Shown here: positions 1 through 9,413 of the stretch, in pieces
Position numbering within the stretch: position 1 is the stretch's first letter
Layout: each line of letters opens with the position of its first letter
Assembly: GCA_964531695.1 (NCBI GenBank)
Contig: CAZHEH010000013.1
Location: 14,008-78,007 of the forward strand
Direction of reading: 5' to 3'
Source of the DNA: JAGXKT01 sp964531695
GTDB taxonomy: Bacteria; Planctomycetota; Phycisphaerae; SM23-33
Length of the DNA stretch: 64,000 nt
Notes under the pieces: generated by a model
Databases searched by the model: none
What the model was told of the DNA's origin: nothing
What the model saw: the letters and a program-made list of their open reading frames with translations, nothing else
Made by a program: the position numbers and the translations under genes

Positions 1-1680
1 TGCCGGGCGACCGTCGAGATGCTCGAATCGGGCAACTACCTCTACCCCACCTTCAACGGCGAGCTGCGCCCCGACAAGCCCGTCGGCGTCTACTGGCTGC
101 TGGCCGCCTCGATCTCCCTGCTGGGGCAGACTTCTCTGGCCTGCCGGCTGCCCTCGGCCGTCGGCATCGCCGCCACCTGCCTGCTGACCTACTACGTCGG
201 GCGGCGGATGTTCGGGCGCCGCGCCGGGCTGGCGGCCATGGCCATTATGGCGACCGGCCCACTGGCGATGTTCATGGCGAACTTCGCCACCGCCGACGGT
301 GTGGCGATGCCGCTGATCTGGGCGGCCGTGGCGTGCTACGTGGCGGCCGTGACGGCGCGCGCGCGGTGGTTCCACTGGGTCGGCTTCGCCGCCGCGGCGA
401 GCGGGGCGATGCTCGTCAAGGGCCCGCTGGGCCTGATTCCGCTCGCCGTCGTCGGCGCGGCGTGGGTCTTCGCCCGCGGCCGGGCGCCGCTCGGCCGGCG
501 GACCGTCCTCGCCGCGGGCGCCGCGACCGTCCTGGCGGCGGTGCCGTTCGTCGTGTGGCTGCTCTGGGCCGATCGCGCCAGCGGCGGCGAGCTGATCGCA
601 CAGGGCATCGGGCGGCACGTCATCGGGCGGGCCACGAGCCCGATGGAGTCGCACGGCGGCGGCGGGGCCGAGTACCTGCTGTACCTGCCGTACTATCTGC
701 CGGTGGTCGCGGGCGGGTTCTTCCCGTGGGTCGCCTTCTCCTTCGCGGGCGTGTCGGCGCTGGCCGGCGGGCGGCTCGGCGGACGCGCCGGCGGCGCCCT
801 GCTGGCGGGCATGGCGCTGCCGGTGTTCGTGGGCTTCTCGCTGGTGGCGACGAAGCTGCCGCACTACGTCCTGCCCATGTGGCCGGGGCTGGCGGTGGCG
901 ACCGGCGCGATGCTCGCGCGGGCCGCGGCCGGGCGGCTGGCCGAGCGCGACGTCAAATGGCTGGCCCGCAGCGCGTGGACGCTCCGGCTGGCGGGCGCCG
1001 GCGCGGCCGTGGCGCTGGCGGTGGCGCCCTGGCTGCTGCCGATGCCGGGCTTCCGGTGGCCGTGCGCTGCCGTCGCGGCGGTCCTCGCGGCAACGTGCCT
1101 GCTCGGCGCCCAGGATGTGGCGGCCAAGCGCTATCCCCGCGCCACGGCCACGCTCGCGGCGGGCATGCTGGCGGCGTACCTGCTGCTGGCGGGCCTCGCC
1201 GGCCCCGAGATCGAGCGGGCCAAACCGATTCCCGAACTGGCACGGCGGATTCGCGAGAATCACCCCGAGGCCCCGCTGGCAACGCTGGGCTTCGACGAGC
1301 CGTCGCTGTATTTCTACTCGCGCCGGCACGTGCGGGACTTCGTGAACGAGCCGGACGGGGCCGAGCGGGCCGTCGCGTGGCTGAACTCCGCCAAGCCGGG
1401 CATGCTGGTGACCACGGCGGACATCTGGCGCGCCCTCGAGGAGCGGATGGGCCCGCTGCCGGGTCGGGTGGTTCACCGCGCCGAGTTGGTCAACTACGCC
1501 AAGCGGGGACGCCGGCGCGAGCTGCTGCTGATCGAGCGGGCGCCCCTCCGAGAGACAAGCGCCGCGGGCACGGCCGCAGGCCCGTATCGGCGCCGCGGCA
1601 CCGGCGCCGGAGACGCCGGTGGCGCACCGTGGATGAGGATTACGTCGCCGACGGCGTCGGGCGCCGGTTGCGATGGATGA
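1..1680 (+). CDS. GT39 (ArnT/PMT-like) membrane glycosyltransferase, 5'-truncated
   Basis: The reading frame is open from base 1 and continues upstream of the window, so the true start is missing; the first ATG at 19 is not the start. The visible part begins at the segment that follows the first transmembrane helix in ArnT-like proteins (SGNYLYPTFNGE, then DKPVGVYWLL), and about ten further hydrophobic helices follow. Members of this family use a polyprenyl-phosphate sugar as donor and act on the periplasmic side of the inner membrane. The acidic catalytic motif normally lies just before the visible start and is therefore not seen. The C-terminal 40 residues are low-complexity Arg/Gly/Ala. 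The end overlaps the convergent LAB_N gene by 41 bases. The acceptor cannot be deduced. The family call is firm. Confidence 0.85.
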   Translation, partial: CRATVEMLESGNYLYPTFNGELRPDKPVGVYWLLAASISLLGQTSLACRLPSAVGIAATCLLTYYVGRRMFGRRAGLAAMAIMATGPLAMFMANFATADGVAMPLIWAAVACYVAAVTARARWFHWVGFAAAASGAMLVKGPLGLIPLAVVGAAWVFARGRAPLGRRTVLAAGAATVLAAVPFVVWLLWADRASGGELIAQGIGRHVIGRATSPMESHGGGGAEYLLYLPYYLPVVAGGFFPWVAFSFAGVSALAGGRLGGRAGGALLAGMALPVFVGFSLVATKLPHYVLPMWPGLAVATGAMLARAAAGRLAERDVKWLARSAWTLRLAGAGAAVALAVAPWLLPMPGFRWPCAAVAAVLAATCLLGAQDVAAKRYPRATATLAAGMLAAYLLLAGLAGPEIERAKPIPELARRIRENHPEAPLATLGFDEPSLYFYSRRHVRDFVNEPDGAERAVAWLNSAKPGMLVTTADIWRALEERMGPLPGRVVHRAELVNYAKRGRRRELLLIERAPLRETSAAGTAAGPYRRRGTGAGDAGGAPWMRITSPTASGAGCDG

Positions 1681-1957
1681 GCATCAGGTTTCGGATGTAG
1701 ATGAAGCTGTTGAGCGAATAGGCCAGGATGAACAGGGGGTCCGCCCGCTTGACGGCGTACACGAGCAGGCCGGCACTGCCCACGATGCTGAGGTACCAGA
1801 ACACCTCGGGCACCACGCTCTTGCCGGCCTTTTCGCTGGCGATCCACTGAATGAGGAACCGCATTCCGAACGCACACTGGGCGATGAAACCCATCACGAA
1901 CCACGCGTCCAGCTTGCTGACCAGCTCATTCCACATCTCGGCGAGCTTCTCCGTCAT
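1640..1957 (-). CDS. Lipid-A-disaccharide synthase N-terminal-like (LAB_N) membrane protein
   Basis: This small protein of 105 residues has three predicted membrane helices and matches the stand-alone LAB_N family by its pattern: GFIAQCAFGMRFLIQW near the N-terminus, SVVPEVFWYLSIVGSAGLL in the middle and a C-terminal SFIYIRNLMLI helix. LAB_N proteins are usually encoded beside a DPM1-like GT2 and a GT39 enzyme, exactly as here, and are thought to assist lipid-linked sugar metabolism, but no reaction is proven. Its start lies 32 bases inside the end of the upstream GT2 gene, which suggests translational coupling. It also overlaps the convergent GT39 gene at its 3' end. Confidence 0.85.
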   Translation of the reverse strand: MTEKLAEMWNELVSKLDAWFVMGFIAQCAFGMRFLIQWIASEKAGKSVVPEVFWYLSIVGSAGLLVYAVKRADPLFILAYSLNSFIYIRNLMLIHRNRRPTPSAT

Positions 1958-2693
1958 CCTGCGGCTCTCCCATCTCCGTGGTGGTGTAGCGGATGGCGCG
2001 GGACTGCATCCATCGCAGCGCCATGATGTCTCGGATCGCCTTGATCCGATTGCGAACCCCGTACTTGGCCACGCCGGCGACGCGCGGCCGGTGGTTGACC
2101 GGAATTTCCTTCACGGTGAACCCGCCCATGCGGGCGAGCGTCGGCAGGAACCGGTGCAGCCCGTTGAAGAGCTTGAACGACTCGGCCACCTCGCGGCGGA
2201 AGACCTTCAAGCTGCATCCGGCGTCGTGGATCGACTCGCCGGTCATCCAGTTGCGGAAGCGGTTGGCGTTGCGGCTGATCCAGCGGCGCAGGCCCGTGTC
2301 CCGGCGGTTCTTCCGCCAGCCCGTGAGCATGTCGCACTCGCCGCTCTCGACGTGCTCCAGCATCCGCGGCAGCTCGGACGGATCGTTCTGGAGGTCGGCG
2401 TCCATCGTGGCGAGGACCGCACCCCGCGCGGCCCGCAAGCCCGCCTCCAGCGCGGCGGTCTGCCCGCTGTTGGCGTCCATCAGGATCACTCGGAGCTGCG
2501 GCGTGTCCCCCCGCATCTTCGCCAGAAGCTCTCGCGAACCGTCCGTGCTGCCGTCGTCGACGACGACGAATTCCCAACTCCGCCCGATCTCATCCGCCGC
2601 CGCCTTCACCTCGTCTCGCAACGTCTCGAGGTTCTCGACCTCGTTGTACGCCGGCGCGACGAACGAGATATACACGCCCTGGTCTGCTGTCAT
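1926..2693 (-). CDS. GT2 family glycosyltransferase, dolichol-phosphate-mannose-synthase-like
   Basis: A cytoplasmic GT-A fold enzyme of 255 residues. It shows the DPM1/ArnC-type signatures: APAYNE near residue 12, VVVDDGSTDGS with the metal-binding Asp pair at 46-47, and MDADLQNDP at 97-105, followed by HRPRVAGVAKYG at 201-212. The C-terminal two-helix membrane anchor of ArnC/GtrB is absent, so this is the short DPM1 form. The likely job is transfer of a sugar from a nucleotide donor to a polyprenyl phosphate for use by the neighbouring GT39 enzymes. The ATG at 2693 is chosen because homology begins right after it; an in-frame extension to 2729 is possible but basic and low-complexity. It overlaps the LAB_N gene by 32 bases. 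Confidence 0.88.
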   Translation of the reverse strand: MTADQGVYISFVAPAYNEVENLETLRDEVKAAADEIGRSWEFVVVDDGSTDGSRELLAKMRGDTPQLRVILMDANSGQTAALEAGLRAARGAVLATMDADLQNDPSELPRMLEHVESGECDMLTGWRKNRRDTGLRRWISRNANRFRNWMTGESIHDAGCSLKVFRREVAESFKLFNGLHRFLPTLARMGGFTVKEIPVNHRPRVAGVAKYGVRNRIKAIRDIMALRWMQSRAIRYTTTEMGEPQDDGEARRDVE

Positions 2694-2997
2694 GGTCGTG
2701 ACTCTACCGCGCTGTACGTGCCCCCGCACGCGACGGTTTGCGGCCTACGCGCGATGACCCGGCCCCGCCGGGTCGCTTGGGAGCGGCCGGGGGCGCCGCT
2801 GCAAGTACGCCGAGGGACTGCCATCCCTCGGCGCCGTGCCGCCATGCCGCCATGCCGCAAAGCCGCCCGGGACCGGGCCGCCCAGCGCCGAGAGCCCCGG
2901 CGGTGCGTGCGTTGGAGGAATTCACCCGCGGGGAAGCGCCCGCGAGCGACCGAGCCCGCGCTTGCCTGCGACGCGGCGGCGTGGTAAAGCCCTTGCC
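2694..2997. other. Divergent intergenic region between GT2 and GT87 genes
   Basis: These 304 bases separate two divergently transcribed glycosyltransferase genes and must hold both promoters. I see no clear sigma70-type boxes. Around 2836-2860 there is a short imperfect tandem repeat of GCCGCCAT units. Open frames cross the region on both strands but their translations are Arg/Pro/Ala-rich and look like GC-driven artefacts. Confidence 0.5.
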
Positions 2998-4350
2998 ATG
3001 GTCGACGCCGCCACAAAACGCAAGAAGGTCTACACGATCCTGCTGATCGTAGTCCTGGCCACGATACTGGTCAAGGGCGGGCTGGTGGTCCGCTCCAACG
3101 TCAAGACCCCGCCGACGCACAAGGACTACCCCCGCTGGCATCGCATCGCGCGGCGGGCGCTGGAGGGCAAGACGCTCGCCGACCCGCGCGGCGCGGAGGC
3201 CGTCGCCATCGAGGACCACGAGGGAGAGGTCGGCTTCTACAAGCTGCCGCCCGCTTGGGCGATCTACACCGCCCCGCTGGGGCTGTTCCAGGTCTTCGGG
3301 GCGTACGTGTACACCTACTACTACCTCAGCGTCGGCTGCGGGGTGCTGTGCGTCTTCCTGGCCATGCGGACCATCCACGGGCGCTGGCTGCCCGAGGACC
3401 CGTGGAAGTGCGTGATCCCCGTGTTCTTCTTCCTGCCCCTGGCCGTCGACGACCTGCACAACGGCAACACGAGCTTGATCCTGCTGCTGCCGCTCATGGC
3501 CGGGGCGTACCTCGCCTCGCGCGGGCGGCGCGTGCTGGGTGCGCTCGGCTGGGGGCTCTGCGCGGCGCTGAAGGCCTACCCGGCCGCGGCCGTCGGGGCT
3601 CTGCTGTTCGTGCGGCGCTGGCGGCTGATGCTGCTGTCCGTCGCGGCCGCCCTGGCCTGGACGCTGCTGATTCCCGGGCTCATCCGCGGCTTCGAGCGGA
3701 CGTGGAACGACAACCGGGCCTGGGCCGAGCGCATCGTCATGCCCTACCTCGAAGGCAAGGAGAAGACCCAGTGGGACAGCAAGGCCCATAGCGTGCGGAA
3801 CCAGTCGCTGTGGGGCGCCGTCACGCGGTTCACGCGGCCTCTCAACGCGATGGGCGAGTACGCCGACGAAGATCCCATCTACGTCAACTTCCTGTCGCTC
3901 TCGTCCAAGGAGTCGACCATCATCTTCGCGGCGCTGGTGCTGATCGCGGCGGGCATCACGGCCGGGGTCTGCTGGCGGGCCGGCCCGCCCACCGGCCCGC
4001 TGACGACCGCCTGCGACTACTCGCTGGCGATGACGTTCATCCTGCTGGCCTCGCCGCTGGTGTGGACGTACTACCTGACGGTCCTCCTGCTGCCGATGAC
4101 GCTGGGGGCCGAGGTCGCCCTGCGCCACCGGAAGCACCCGCTGGGCAAGATGTGCCTGTGGGCCTTCGTCATCACGGTGCCGCTGTTCTTCGGCGGGCTG
4201 AGCATGTGGGCGCGGGCGTTCGGCACCCTCGGCTGGATCGGCGTGCTGTGGTACGTCGTGCTGCTCGTGCTGCGGGCGCGGATGAGCGAGCTGGAAGGGG
4301 CGGACGGACCGACAATGGCGAATGAGGAAGCCCGAACGACGAATCCATGA
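2998..4350 (+). CDS. GT87 (DUF2029) polyprenyl-phosphate-sugar-dependent membrane glycosyltransferase
   Basis: A protein of 450 residues with about ten membrane helices. The GT87 hallmark is present: HNGNTS at 154-159 followed by a helix and the LKAYP motif at 191-195, as in actinobacterial alpha-mannosyltransferases of the PimE type. Such enzymes use a polyprenyl-phosphate sugar in the membrane. The ATG at 2998 is chosen because it directly precedes a basic stretch and the first membrane helix; the frame is open back to 2836, but that stretch has low-complexity composition. It is divergent from the DPM1-like gene that could make its donor. Donor and acceptor are unknown. Confidence 0.82.
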   Translation: MVDAATKRKKVYTILLIVVLATILVKGGLVVRSNVKTPPTHKDYPRWHRIARRALEGKTLADPRGAEAVAIEDHEGEVGFYKLPPAWAIYTAPLGLFQVFGAYVYTYYYLSVGCGVLCVFLAMRTIHGRWLPEDPWKCVIPVFFFLPLAVDDLHNGNTSLILLLPLMAGAYLASRGRRVLGALGWGLCAALKAYPAAAVGALLFVRRWRLMLLSVAAALAWTLLIPGLIRGFERTWNDNRAWAERIVMPYLEGKEKTQWDSKAHSVRNQSLWGAVTRFTRPLNAMGEYADEDPIYVNFLSLSSKESTIIFAALVLIAAGITAGVCWRAGPPTGPLTTACDYSLAMTFILLASPLVWTYYLTVLLLPMTLGAEVALRHRKHPLGKMCLWAFVITVPLFFGGLSMWARAFGTLGWIGVLWYVVLLVLRARMSELEGADGPTMANEEARTTNP

Positions 4351-4421
4351 CGAAGTCCGCATGACGATGCCGCATGGCCGCCTCATTCCGGATTCGGGCT
4401 TGTCTCGTCACTCCGGCGTCG

Positions 4422-6053
4422 TCATTCGTCGTTTTCCGCGCTAGCGTACAGGCGGAACCGGTCGCCCGGCTCGTCGGACACGGGGAAGCTGTCCACGAAT
4501 CGCAGGTTCGCTCGTTCGAGCCGGCCGCCGACGGCCGGCGCTTCGGCCGCCTTCCGCGACACGAGAACGTAGCGCGTCGATGCCCCGAGCTCGTCCGGTT
4601 CCAGTACGTACTCGACCGGCCGGTCGACGTAGAAGAGGAACGCCTCGTAGCCGGGGTCGTACACGTGGGCCGTCTCTCCGGGCGGCACATGCTCCGCCAC
4701 GGCCGCGGCGGCTCGGCGGTTCGGCGCATCGTGTGCCCCCACGTGGGCAACGACAGTGCCGGTATACAGCAGTATGCTGACGGCCACGACGCCGGCCGTG
4801 GCGAGCGACAGCAGCGGGCCGCCCCGAAGCTCACGCCAGCGCCGGATCAGCCCCGCACAGAGCGCCACGGCCAGCACGGCCGCGGCGACCGTGGCGGCCG
4901 AGACCTCGAGCGCCACCCCGGCTACCGGCCGGCCCATCCCGGCCAGTAGCACGACACAAACGGCAACGCCCGCCACCCCGGCGGCCGGCACGGCCAGAAG
5001 CGCCCGCCAGACGCCGTCGCTCCACACCGTCCGCCTGTGCTCGCCGAGCACCCACCCGACGACGATCGCCCCGAGCGGCAGCACGGGCAGCGCGTAGCGC
5101 GACAGCATGCCGGGCATCAGGCACAGCACCACGAAGCCCGCGACCATCCCCGCGCGGACCGCCCGGAAGGTCGGCCGACGCCCGGCCGGAATCTGCCGCA
5201 CGAAGTACGGAACCCACGCCAGCGGCAGGAACAGCAGCCACGGCAGCAGATACAGCGGCGCCTTGACGATGTTCCACGCCCAAAAGCCCCACAGCATCTC
5301 CTCCGGCAGGATGCGCCCCCAGGCCTGACCCGACATGGCGCTCATCCGCTCGGCCCCGGCCCGCTCCCGCGCGAGCAGCAGCCACCCCACGCCGATCGCG
5401 AGGATCAGCGCGACGCCCGCGAGGTGCTGGAGGTCGAAGATGCGCTTCAGCCGCCGCTCCGAGTGCAGCACGAGCAGAACCGTCGCGTAGAACGGCGCCG
5501 CCAGGAACGGGCCTTTGATCAGCCCGCCGCAGGCCAGCAGCAGCGCCGGCGGCAGCCACAGCCACCAGCGATTGCGACCGGCCGACCAGCCGTCGAGCCA
5601 CAGCACCGTCGCCAGGCCCGCCAGCGCCATGTAGACACCCTCGATCTCGATCTGGCGGCCCTTCGCGACCGCCCCGACGCACGTGAGCAGCGCGCACGCC
5701 GCCACGAGCCGCCCGCGGGCACTCATCCACGGCGCCCGCCCCACCGCCAGCAGCAACGCCAGCGCCAGCAGCGACAGCGCCGACGGCAGCCGGGCCGTGA
5801 ACTCGTCCTGAACGCCCGTCAGGGCGAACGAGCCCGCGACGATCCAGTTAATCCCCGGCGGCTTGTTGAAGTACGCCCGCCCGCCGACGTACGGGACGAT
5901 CCACTCGCCGGTCCGCAGCATTCGCACGGCCGGGAGGACGCGGCGTCCCTCCTCGCCCCGGAACTCCTCCCGGCCAAGGTGCGGAAGGTACACCACCGCC
6001 CACAGGACGAGCACGACGGCGAGCGCATGCTTGCGTTTCGGGAAGACTCTCAT
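4422..6053 (-). CDS. GT39 (ArnT/PMT-like) membrane glycosyltransferase
   Basis: Full-length GT39 enzyme of 543 residues and the second of this family in the window. A basic N-terminus precedes the first helix (ALAVVLVLWAVVYLPHL). The first periplasmic loop then carries the family pattern: EEFRGEEGRR, MLRTGEWIVP and YFNKPPGINW, with E/D positions matching the catalytic acidic motif of ArnT. Roughly eleven helices follow and a soluble C-terminal domain ends the protein. It is expected to transfer a sugar from a polyprenyl phosphate to an envelope acceptor. It is convergent with the GT87 gene (71-base gap) and divergent from the phosphatase gene at 6179. Confidence 0.87.
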   Translation of the reverse strand: MRVFPKRKHALAVVLVLWAVVYLPHLGREEFRGEEGRRVLPAVRMLRTGEWIVPYVGGRAYFNKPPGINWIVAGSFALTGVQDEFTARLPSALSLLALALLLAVGRAPWMSARGRLVAACALLTCVGAVAKGRQIEIEGVYMALAGLATVLWLDGWSAGRNRWWLWLPPALLLACGGLIKGPFLAAPFYATVLLVLHSERRLKRIFDLQHLAGVALILAIGVGWLLLARERAGAERMSAMSGQAWGRILPEEMLWGFWAWNIVKAPLYLLPWLLFLPLAWVPYFVRQIPAGRRPTFRAVRAGMVAGFVVLCLMPGMLSRYALPVLPLGAIVVGWVLGEHRRTVWSDGVWRALLAVPAAGVAGVAVCVVLLAGMGRPVAGVALEVSAATVAAAVLAVALCAGLIRRWRELRGGPLLSLATAGVVAVSILLYTGTVVAHVGAHDAPNRRAAAAVAEHVPPGETAHVYDPGYEAFLFYVDRPVEYVLEPDELGASTRYVLVSRKAAEAPAVGGRLERANLRFVDSFPVSDEPGDRFRLYASAENDE

Positions 6054-6178
6054 AGGGCCGGTGCCGACGCCTCCGGCGGCCGGGCGAAATCGCCCTCGAT
6101 CCGCGGGACGCGGGGATTATACTGGCGTGACCTGATTCTCGCACGGCCGTGCCGCCACGGCCTCTCCGAAAGCTCGCC

Positions 6179-6856
6179 ATGGCAGACCCCCCAAAAAACC
6201 GACCGCGCCTGTCCCGCCGGAGACGCCTTCTCATCTGGCTCGGCGCCATCGCCGCCCTGGCCGGGGGCATGTACGCCGTGTGGGACGGCTGGCTGGACGA
6301 CCACGTCATCCCCAAGAGGTGGGGGCGGATCGCGCCCGGCGTGTACCGTAGCGGCATGCTGGAGGCCACGCTCGTGAAGCAAACCCTGGAGCGGCACGAC
6401 ATCGACGTGCTGATCCAGTTCAACGGACAGGAGCTCAGCGACGCCAAGCAGAAGGCCATGGAGGACGCGTGCGACGAGCTGGGCATCGAGTTGCTCCGCT
6501 TCCCCATGGCCGGTGACGGCCTGCCGCCGAACCACGACGTGTCCGTCTACGCCGACGCGGTCGCCGCGATGCACCGCGCGCGTCAGGACGGCAAGACGGT
6601 CGTGATCCAATGCAGCGCGGGCACGAACCGAACCGGCGCCGTCGCGGCGATTTACGAGGTCCTCGTCCTCGGCCGGTCCGGCGAGGAGGCCTACGAGCAC
6701 CTGCTCGACTATGACTGGGACCCCGAAGACAACGCCGAGATGATCGAGCTGGCCAACTCCCGCATGGGCGACATCGCCCGCATGCTCGTCCAGCGCGGGG
6801 CGATCGACCGCGTGCCCGAGCCCCTGCCGGTCATCCGCCCGCCCGCGGGGGATTGA
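6179..6856 (+). CDS. Membrane-anchored dual-specificity/tyrosine phosphatase-like protein
   Basis: A protein of 225 residues with a basic N-terminus, one membrane helix (about residues 16-36) and a Cys-based phosphatase domain. The P-loop CSAGTNRTG is at 145-153 and satisfies C-x5-R (C145, R151); the residue before the Cys is Gln rather than the usual His. GVYRSGM near 54-60 resembles the start of plant/fungal Siw14-type and bacterial DSP-like phosphatases. The ATG at 6179 fits better than the upstream GTG at 6149 because a signal-anchor starts right after it. The orientation of the catalytic domain is probably periplasmic. The substrate is unknown; phosphoinositide-like or phosphoprotein targets are both possible. 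Confidence 0.8.
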   Translation: MADPPKNRPRLSRRRRLLIWLGAIAALAGGMYAVWDGWLDDHVIPKRWGRIAPGVYRSGMLEATLVKQTLERHDIDVLIQFNGQELSDAKQKAMEDACDELGIELLRFPMAGDGLPPNHDVSVYADAVAAMHRARQDGKTVVIQCSAGTNRTGAVAAIYEVLVLGRSGEEAYEHLLDYDWDPEDNAEMIELANSRMGDIARMLVQRGAIDRVPEPLPVIRPPAGD

Positions 6857-6958
6857 TGACTCACGACGCCGCAGGCGAGGCCCTCGGAGCGTCGGGTTTC
6901 GGGCTTCGTCACGATCTCGTCATTCGGGCGTGGCGTCCCGCAGCCGCCGCGCGGCGGG

Positions 6959-9283
6959 CTACTCCGGCCGGGCCGTGCGCGTGTGGCTCAGCGCGAGGTT
7001 GCGCATCAGCGCGAAGGCCGTTTCCGGGGCGTAGCCGTCCACGACGTAGGACGAATAGCCCACGAGGCCGGCGGTGATGTCTTCCCGGCTGTAGTAGATG
7101 ATGGGCCGCCCCGCGACGCGGACGACGCGCAACGGCAGCCGCTTTTCGAGCCGTCGCTCGCCCGTCCTGCGGCGGTAGCTCACGTCCTCGATCCTGATGC
7201 TGTGTTTGTCGACGTTCAGCAGCGGGTCGGACGCCTCCACGCGTCGCAGTGCGCCGCGGCCGTACAGCGTCTCGATCATCTCCTCGGCCGCCTTGGCGAA
7301 CTCCTCGTCGCCGCCGACCGCGTCCACCACGAGCACATGCGGCCCGCCCTCGACGAACTTGCGGAGGGCGGCTAGCTGCTCGTCGGTCAGCTCGAAGTCA
7401 CCGGTGCCGCTCAGCGTGGCGATCGAGGCCTCGGTCTCGGGCAACTCGGCGATGTCGATCGGCCCCACGACCTCGACCCGGGTGCCGTGCTTGTGCGCCA
7501 TGATGCGCGAGAACCGCTGCCAGGCGAGCGGCTCCGGGTCGTGATTGCCCTCGAACGCCAGACGCGCCACGGTGACGGTCGGCAGCTTGTCGTCGCCTTC
7601 GGGCTCCTCCGGCCAGACCTTCGACCCGCGCGCGAGCAAGGACTTGTCCGTCACGTAGGCGGCGATATTGGCGGCCGCCTGGAAGGCCCACTGCTCGGTA
7701 TCTCGCCGCTGGAGTTGCCACGACCGGGACAGGTCCGCGTCGGTGTGAATCACCAGCGGCCGCACGCCGTTGGAGATGACCCGAAGATTCACCCGGCGGG
7801 AGTAGCGTCGGAGGTCGAACTGCACGTCCCTCGCGTAGATCGGATGATCGCGGGGCAGCGTCTCCAGCTCGTAGCGGGGGAACATCTCCTTGTAGATCTG
7901 GCGCATGCCGTGCCGGAAGCCGCCGCCCCCGCACTCGGCCACGCTGAGAATCGTCCCGCCCTGGTGGACGAAGCGGCGTATGCGGGCGATCTGCTCGTCG
8001 GTGAAGTTCGGCCGCTTGGCGCCGGAGATGTACAGGATCGGGGCGTCGTGCCACAGTCGGGCGGGGACATCGAGGTTGATGATCTGCCAGTTGATCTCGC
8101 GCCGCTCGAAGACCTCGGACACCCACCGCGTCAGCGAGGCCAGGTCCCGCGGACGGTTGTTCCAGTCGCCGTCAAACTGCAGCTTGTTGAACAGAACCGG
8201 GCGCCGGCCTCGCACGAGAAACAGCATCGCGTAGGCGGTGGCGGCTTCCTTGCCGTACTTGCCGCTCCAGGAGCCGTCGTCCTTCTGGTCGTCGATGAGC
8301 CACATCGCGCCGGATTGGTACCAGTCCACCGTTCCGAAGTACTTGTAGCCGCTGGCAACGCCGACCCGCTCGATGCCGTACAGGTAGTAGTACATGTCCC
8401 CGTGGCCGCGGACCTTCTTCGACGTGTTGAGCGTGGGTTCGTCGCCCGACGCGTCGATGTAGTTGGCGTCCAACCAGTCCAGCCCGCGCTGCAGCGAGGC
8501 CTGGACCTTCTTGCCGACGCCGCCGGCATCGCAGCGGATGAACTGATTGAGGAAGATGTTGTCGACGCAGACGTACATGCTCGCCACGCCGGCCGTGACC
8601 ATCGTGCCCGACGAGTCCTCCTTCATGTGAGAATCCGCGCCGTAGTACTGCCACCCGCCGTCGGCCTTCTGCGTCTCGTACCAGTAGGTGTACACCTTCT
8701 CCCAGTAGCCGGCCGGAATCTCCCAGTTCGCCGTCGCCCCGGCCCAGACGCCCAGCAGCCCGTACTGGCTGTTGGAGTTGTCGCCGCGGCTCTTACCCTC
8801 CCCGCGCGAGTCATAGCCGTAGCTGCCGTCCGCCGTGGATCGGATCAGCCGGTCCACGTCGAAGCGCAGGGGCTTGTGGTACGGCTTGCTCCGCTTGATG
8901 GCCGAGTAGAACGCCTGGCACCGCAGCCCCAGCTCGTAGGTCTTCTCGCTCTTGCGGTCGGCCATCCACTCCAAGGCGCGATCGGCCGCCTCCTCGGCAC
9001 GCGTACGCAGCGCGTCGTCCTCGATGTAGTCGAGACTCTCCAGGATCGCGTAGGTCACCAGCGGCGTGCAGCCCTGCTTGTAATCCCCCCTGGGGAAGGG
9101 CCATTCCGCCCCCTCTTGACTCTCACACAGATAGCGAATGCCGTCGGCAATCGCCTTGTCCACGGCCGCGTCGAACCGCTCCACCTCATCGGCGGTCTTG
9201 AGATCGGCCGCATCCGCCGTGCGGCCGCACGAGACGTACGGAATCAAACAGCACAGGAGAATAAGCGGTAGGGTACTTCGCAT
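6959..9283 (-). CDS. Exported protein with prenyltransferase/squalene-cyclase-like toroid and DUF4159 domain
   Basis: About 774 residues. A Sec signal peptide (STLPLILLCCLIPYVS) is followed by an (alpha/alpha) toroid of squalene-cyclase/prenyltransferase type (about residues 30-355, with repeats such as QKADGGWQYYG and DDQKDDGSWSG) and then a DUF4159 domain (about 365-590, with LQFDGDWNNRP, APILYISG and HQGGTILSVAECGGGGF). A further alpha/beta region (about 600-770) includes GGPHVLVVDAVGG, another DUF4159-like half. This architecture is typical of planctomycetes, where its function is not established. The ATG at 9283 is preceded by GGAG at good spacing and begins the signal peptide; an ATG at 9334 is an alternative. 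Confidence 0.82.
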   Translation of the reverse strand: MRSTLPLILLCCLIPYVSCGRTADAADLKTADEVERFDAAVDKAIADGIRYLCESQEGAEWPFPRGDYKQGCTPLVTYAILESLDYIEDDALRTRAEEAADRALEWMADRKSEKTYELGLRCQAFYSAIKRSKPYHKPLRFDVDRLIRSTADGSYGYDSRGEGKSRGDNSNSQYGLLGVWAGATANWEIPAGYWEKVYTYWYETQKADGGWQYYGADSHMKEDSSGTMVTAGVASMYVCVDNIFLNQFIRCDAGGVGKKVQASLQRGLDWLDANYIDASGDEPTLNTSKKVRGHGDMYYYLYGIERVGVASGYKYFGTVDWYQSGAMWLIDDQKDDGSWSGKYGKEAATAYAMLFLVRGRRPVLFNKLQFDGDWNNRPRDLASLTRWVSEVFERREINWQIINLDVPARLWHDAPILYISGAKRPNFTDEQIARIRRFVHQGGTILSVAECGGGGFRHGMRQIYKEMFPRYELETLPRDHPIYARDVQFDLRRYSRRVNLRVISNGVRPLVIHTDADLSRSWQLQRRDTEQWAFQAAANIAAYVTDKSLLARGSKVWPEEPEGDDKLPTVTVARLAFEGNHDPEPLAWQRFSRIMAHKHGTRVEVVGPIDIAELPETEASIATLSGTGDFELTDEQLAALRKFVEGGPHVLVVDAVGGDEEFAKAAEEMIETLYGRGALRRVEASDPLLNVDKHSIRIEDVSYRRRTGERRLEKRLPLRVVRVAGRPIIYYSREDITAGLVGYSSYVVDGYAPETAFALMRNLALSHTRTARPE

Positions 9284-9413
9284 GGCGGGGGCTCCGTCAA
9301 CGGCGTATCGGGGGGTGTCCTGCTGCATCTTCATTATCCCCTATCGGTTGCGCCCGTGCAACGACAAAGCGCGCGATGCCGCCTCCGAACGTACGGCGCC
9401 GTATCGTGGCATG

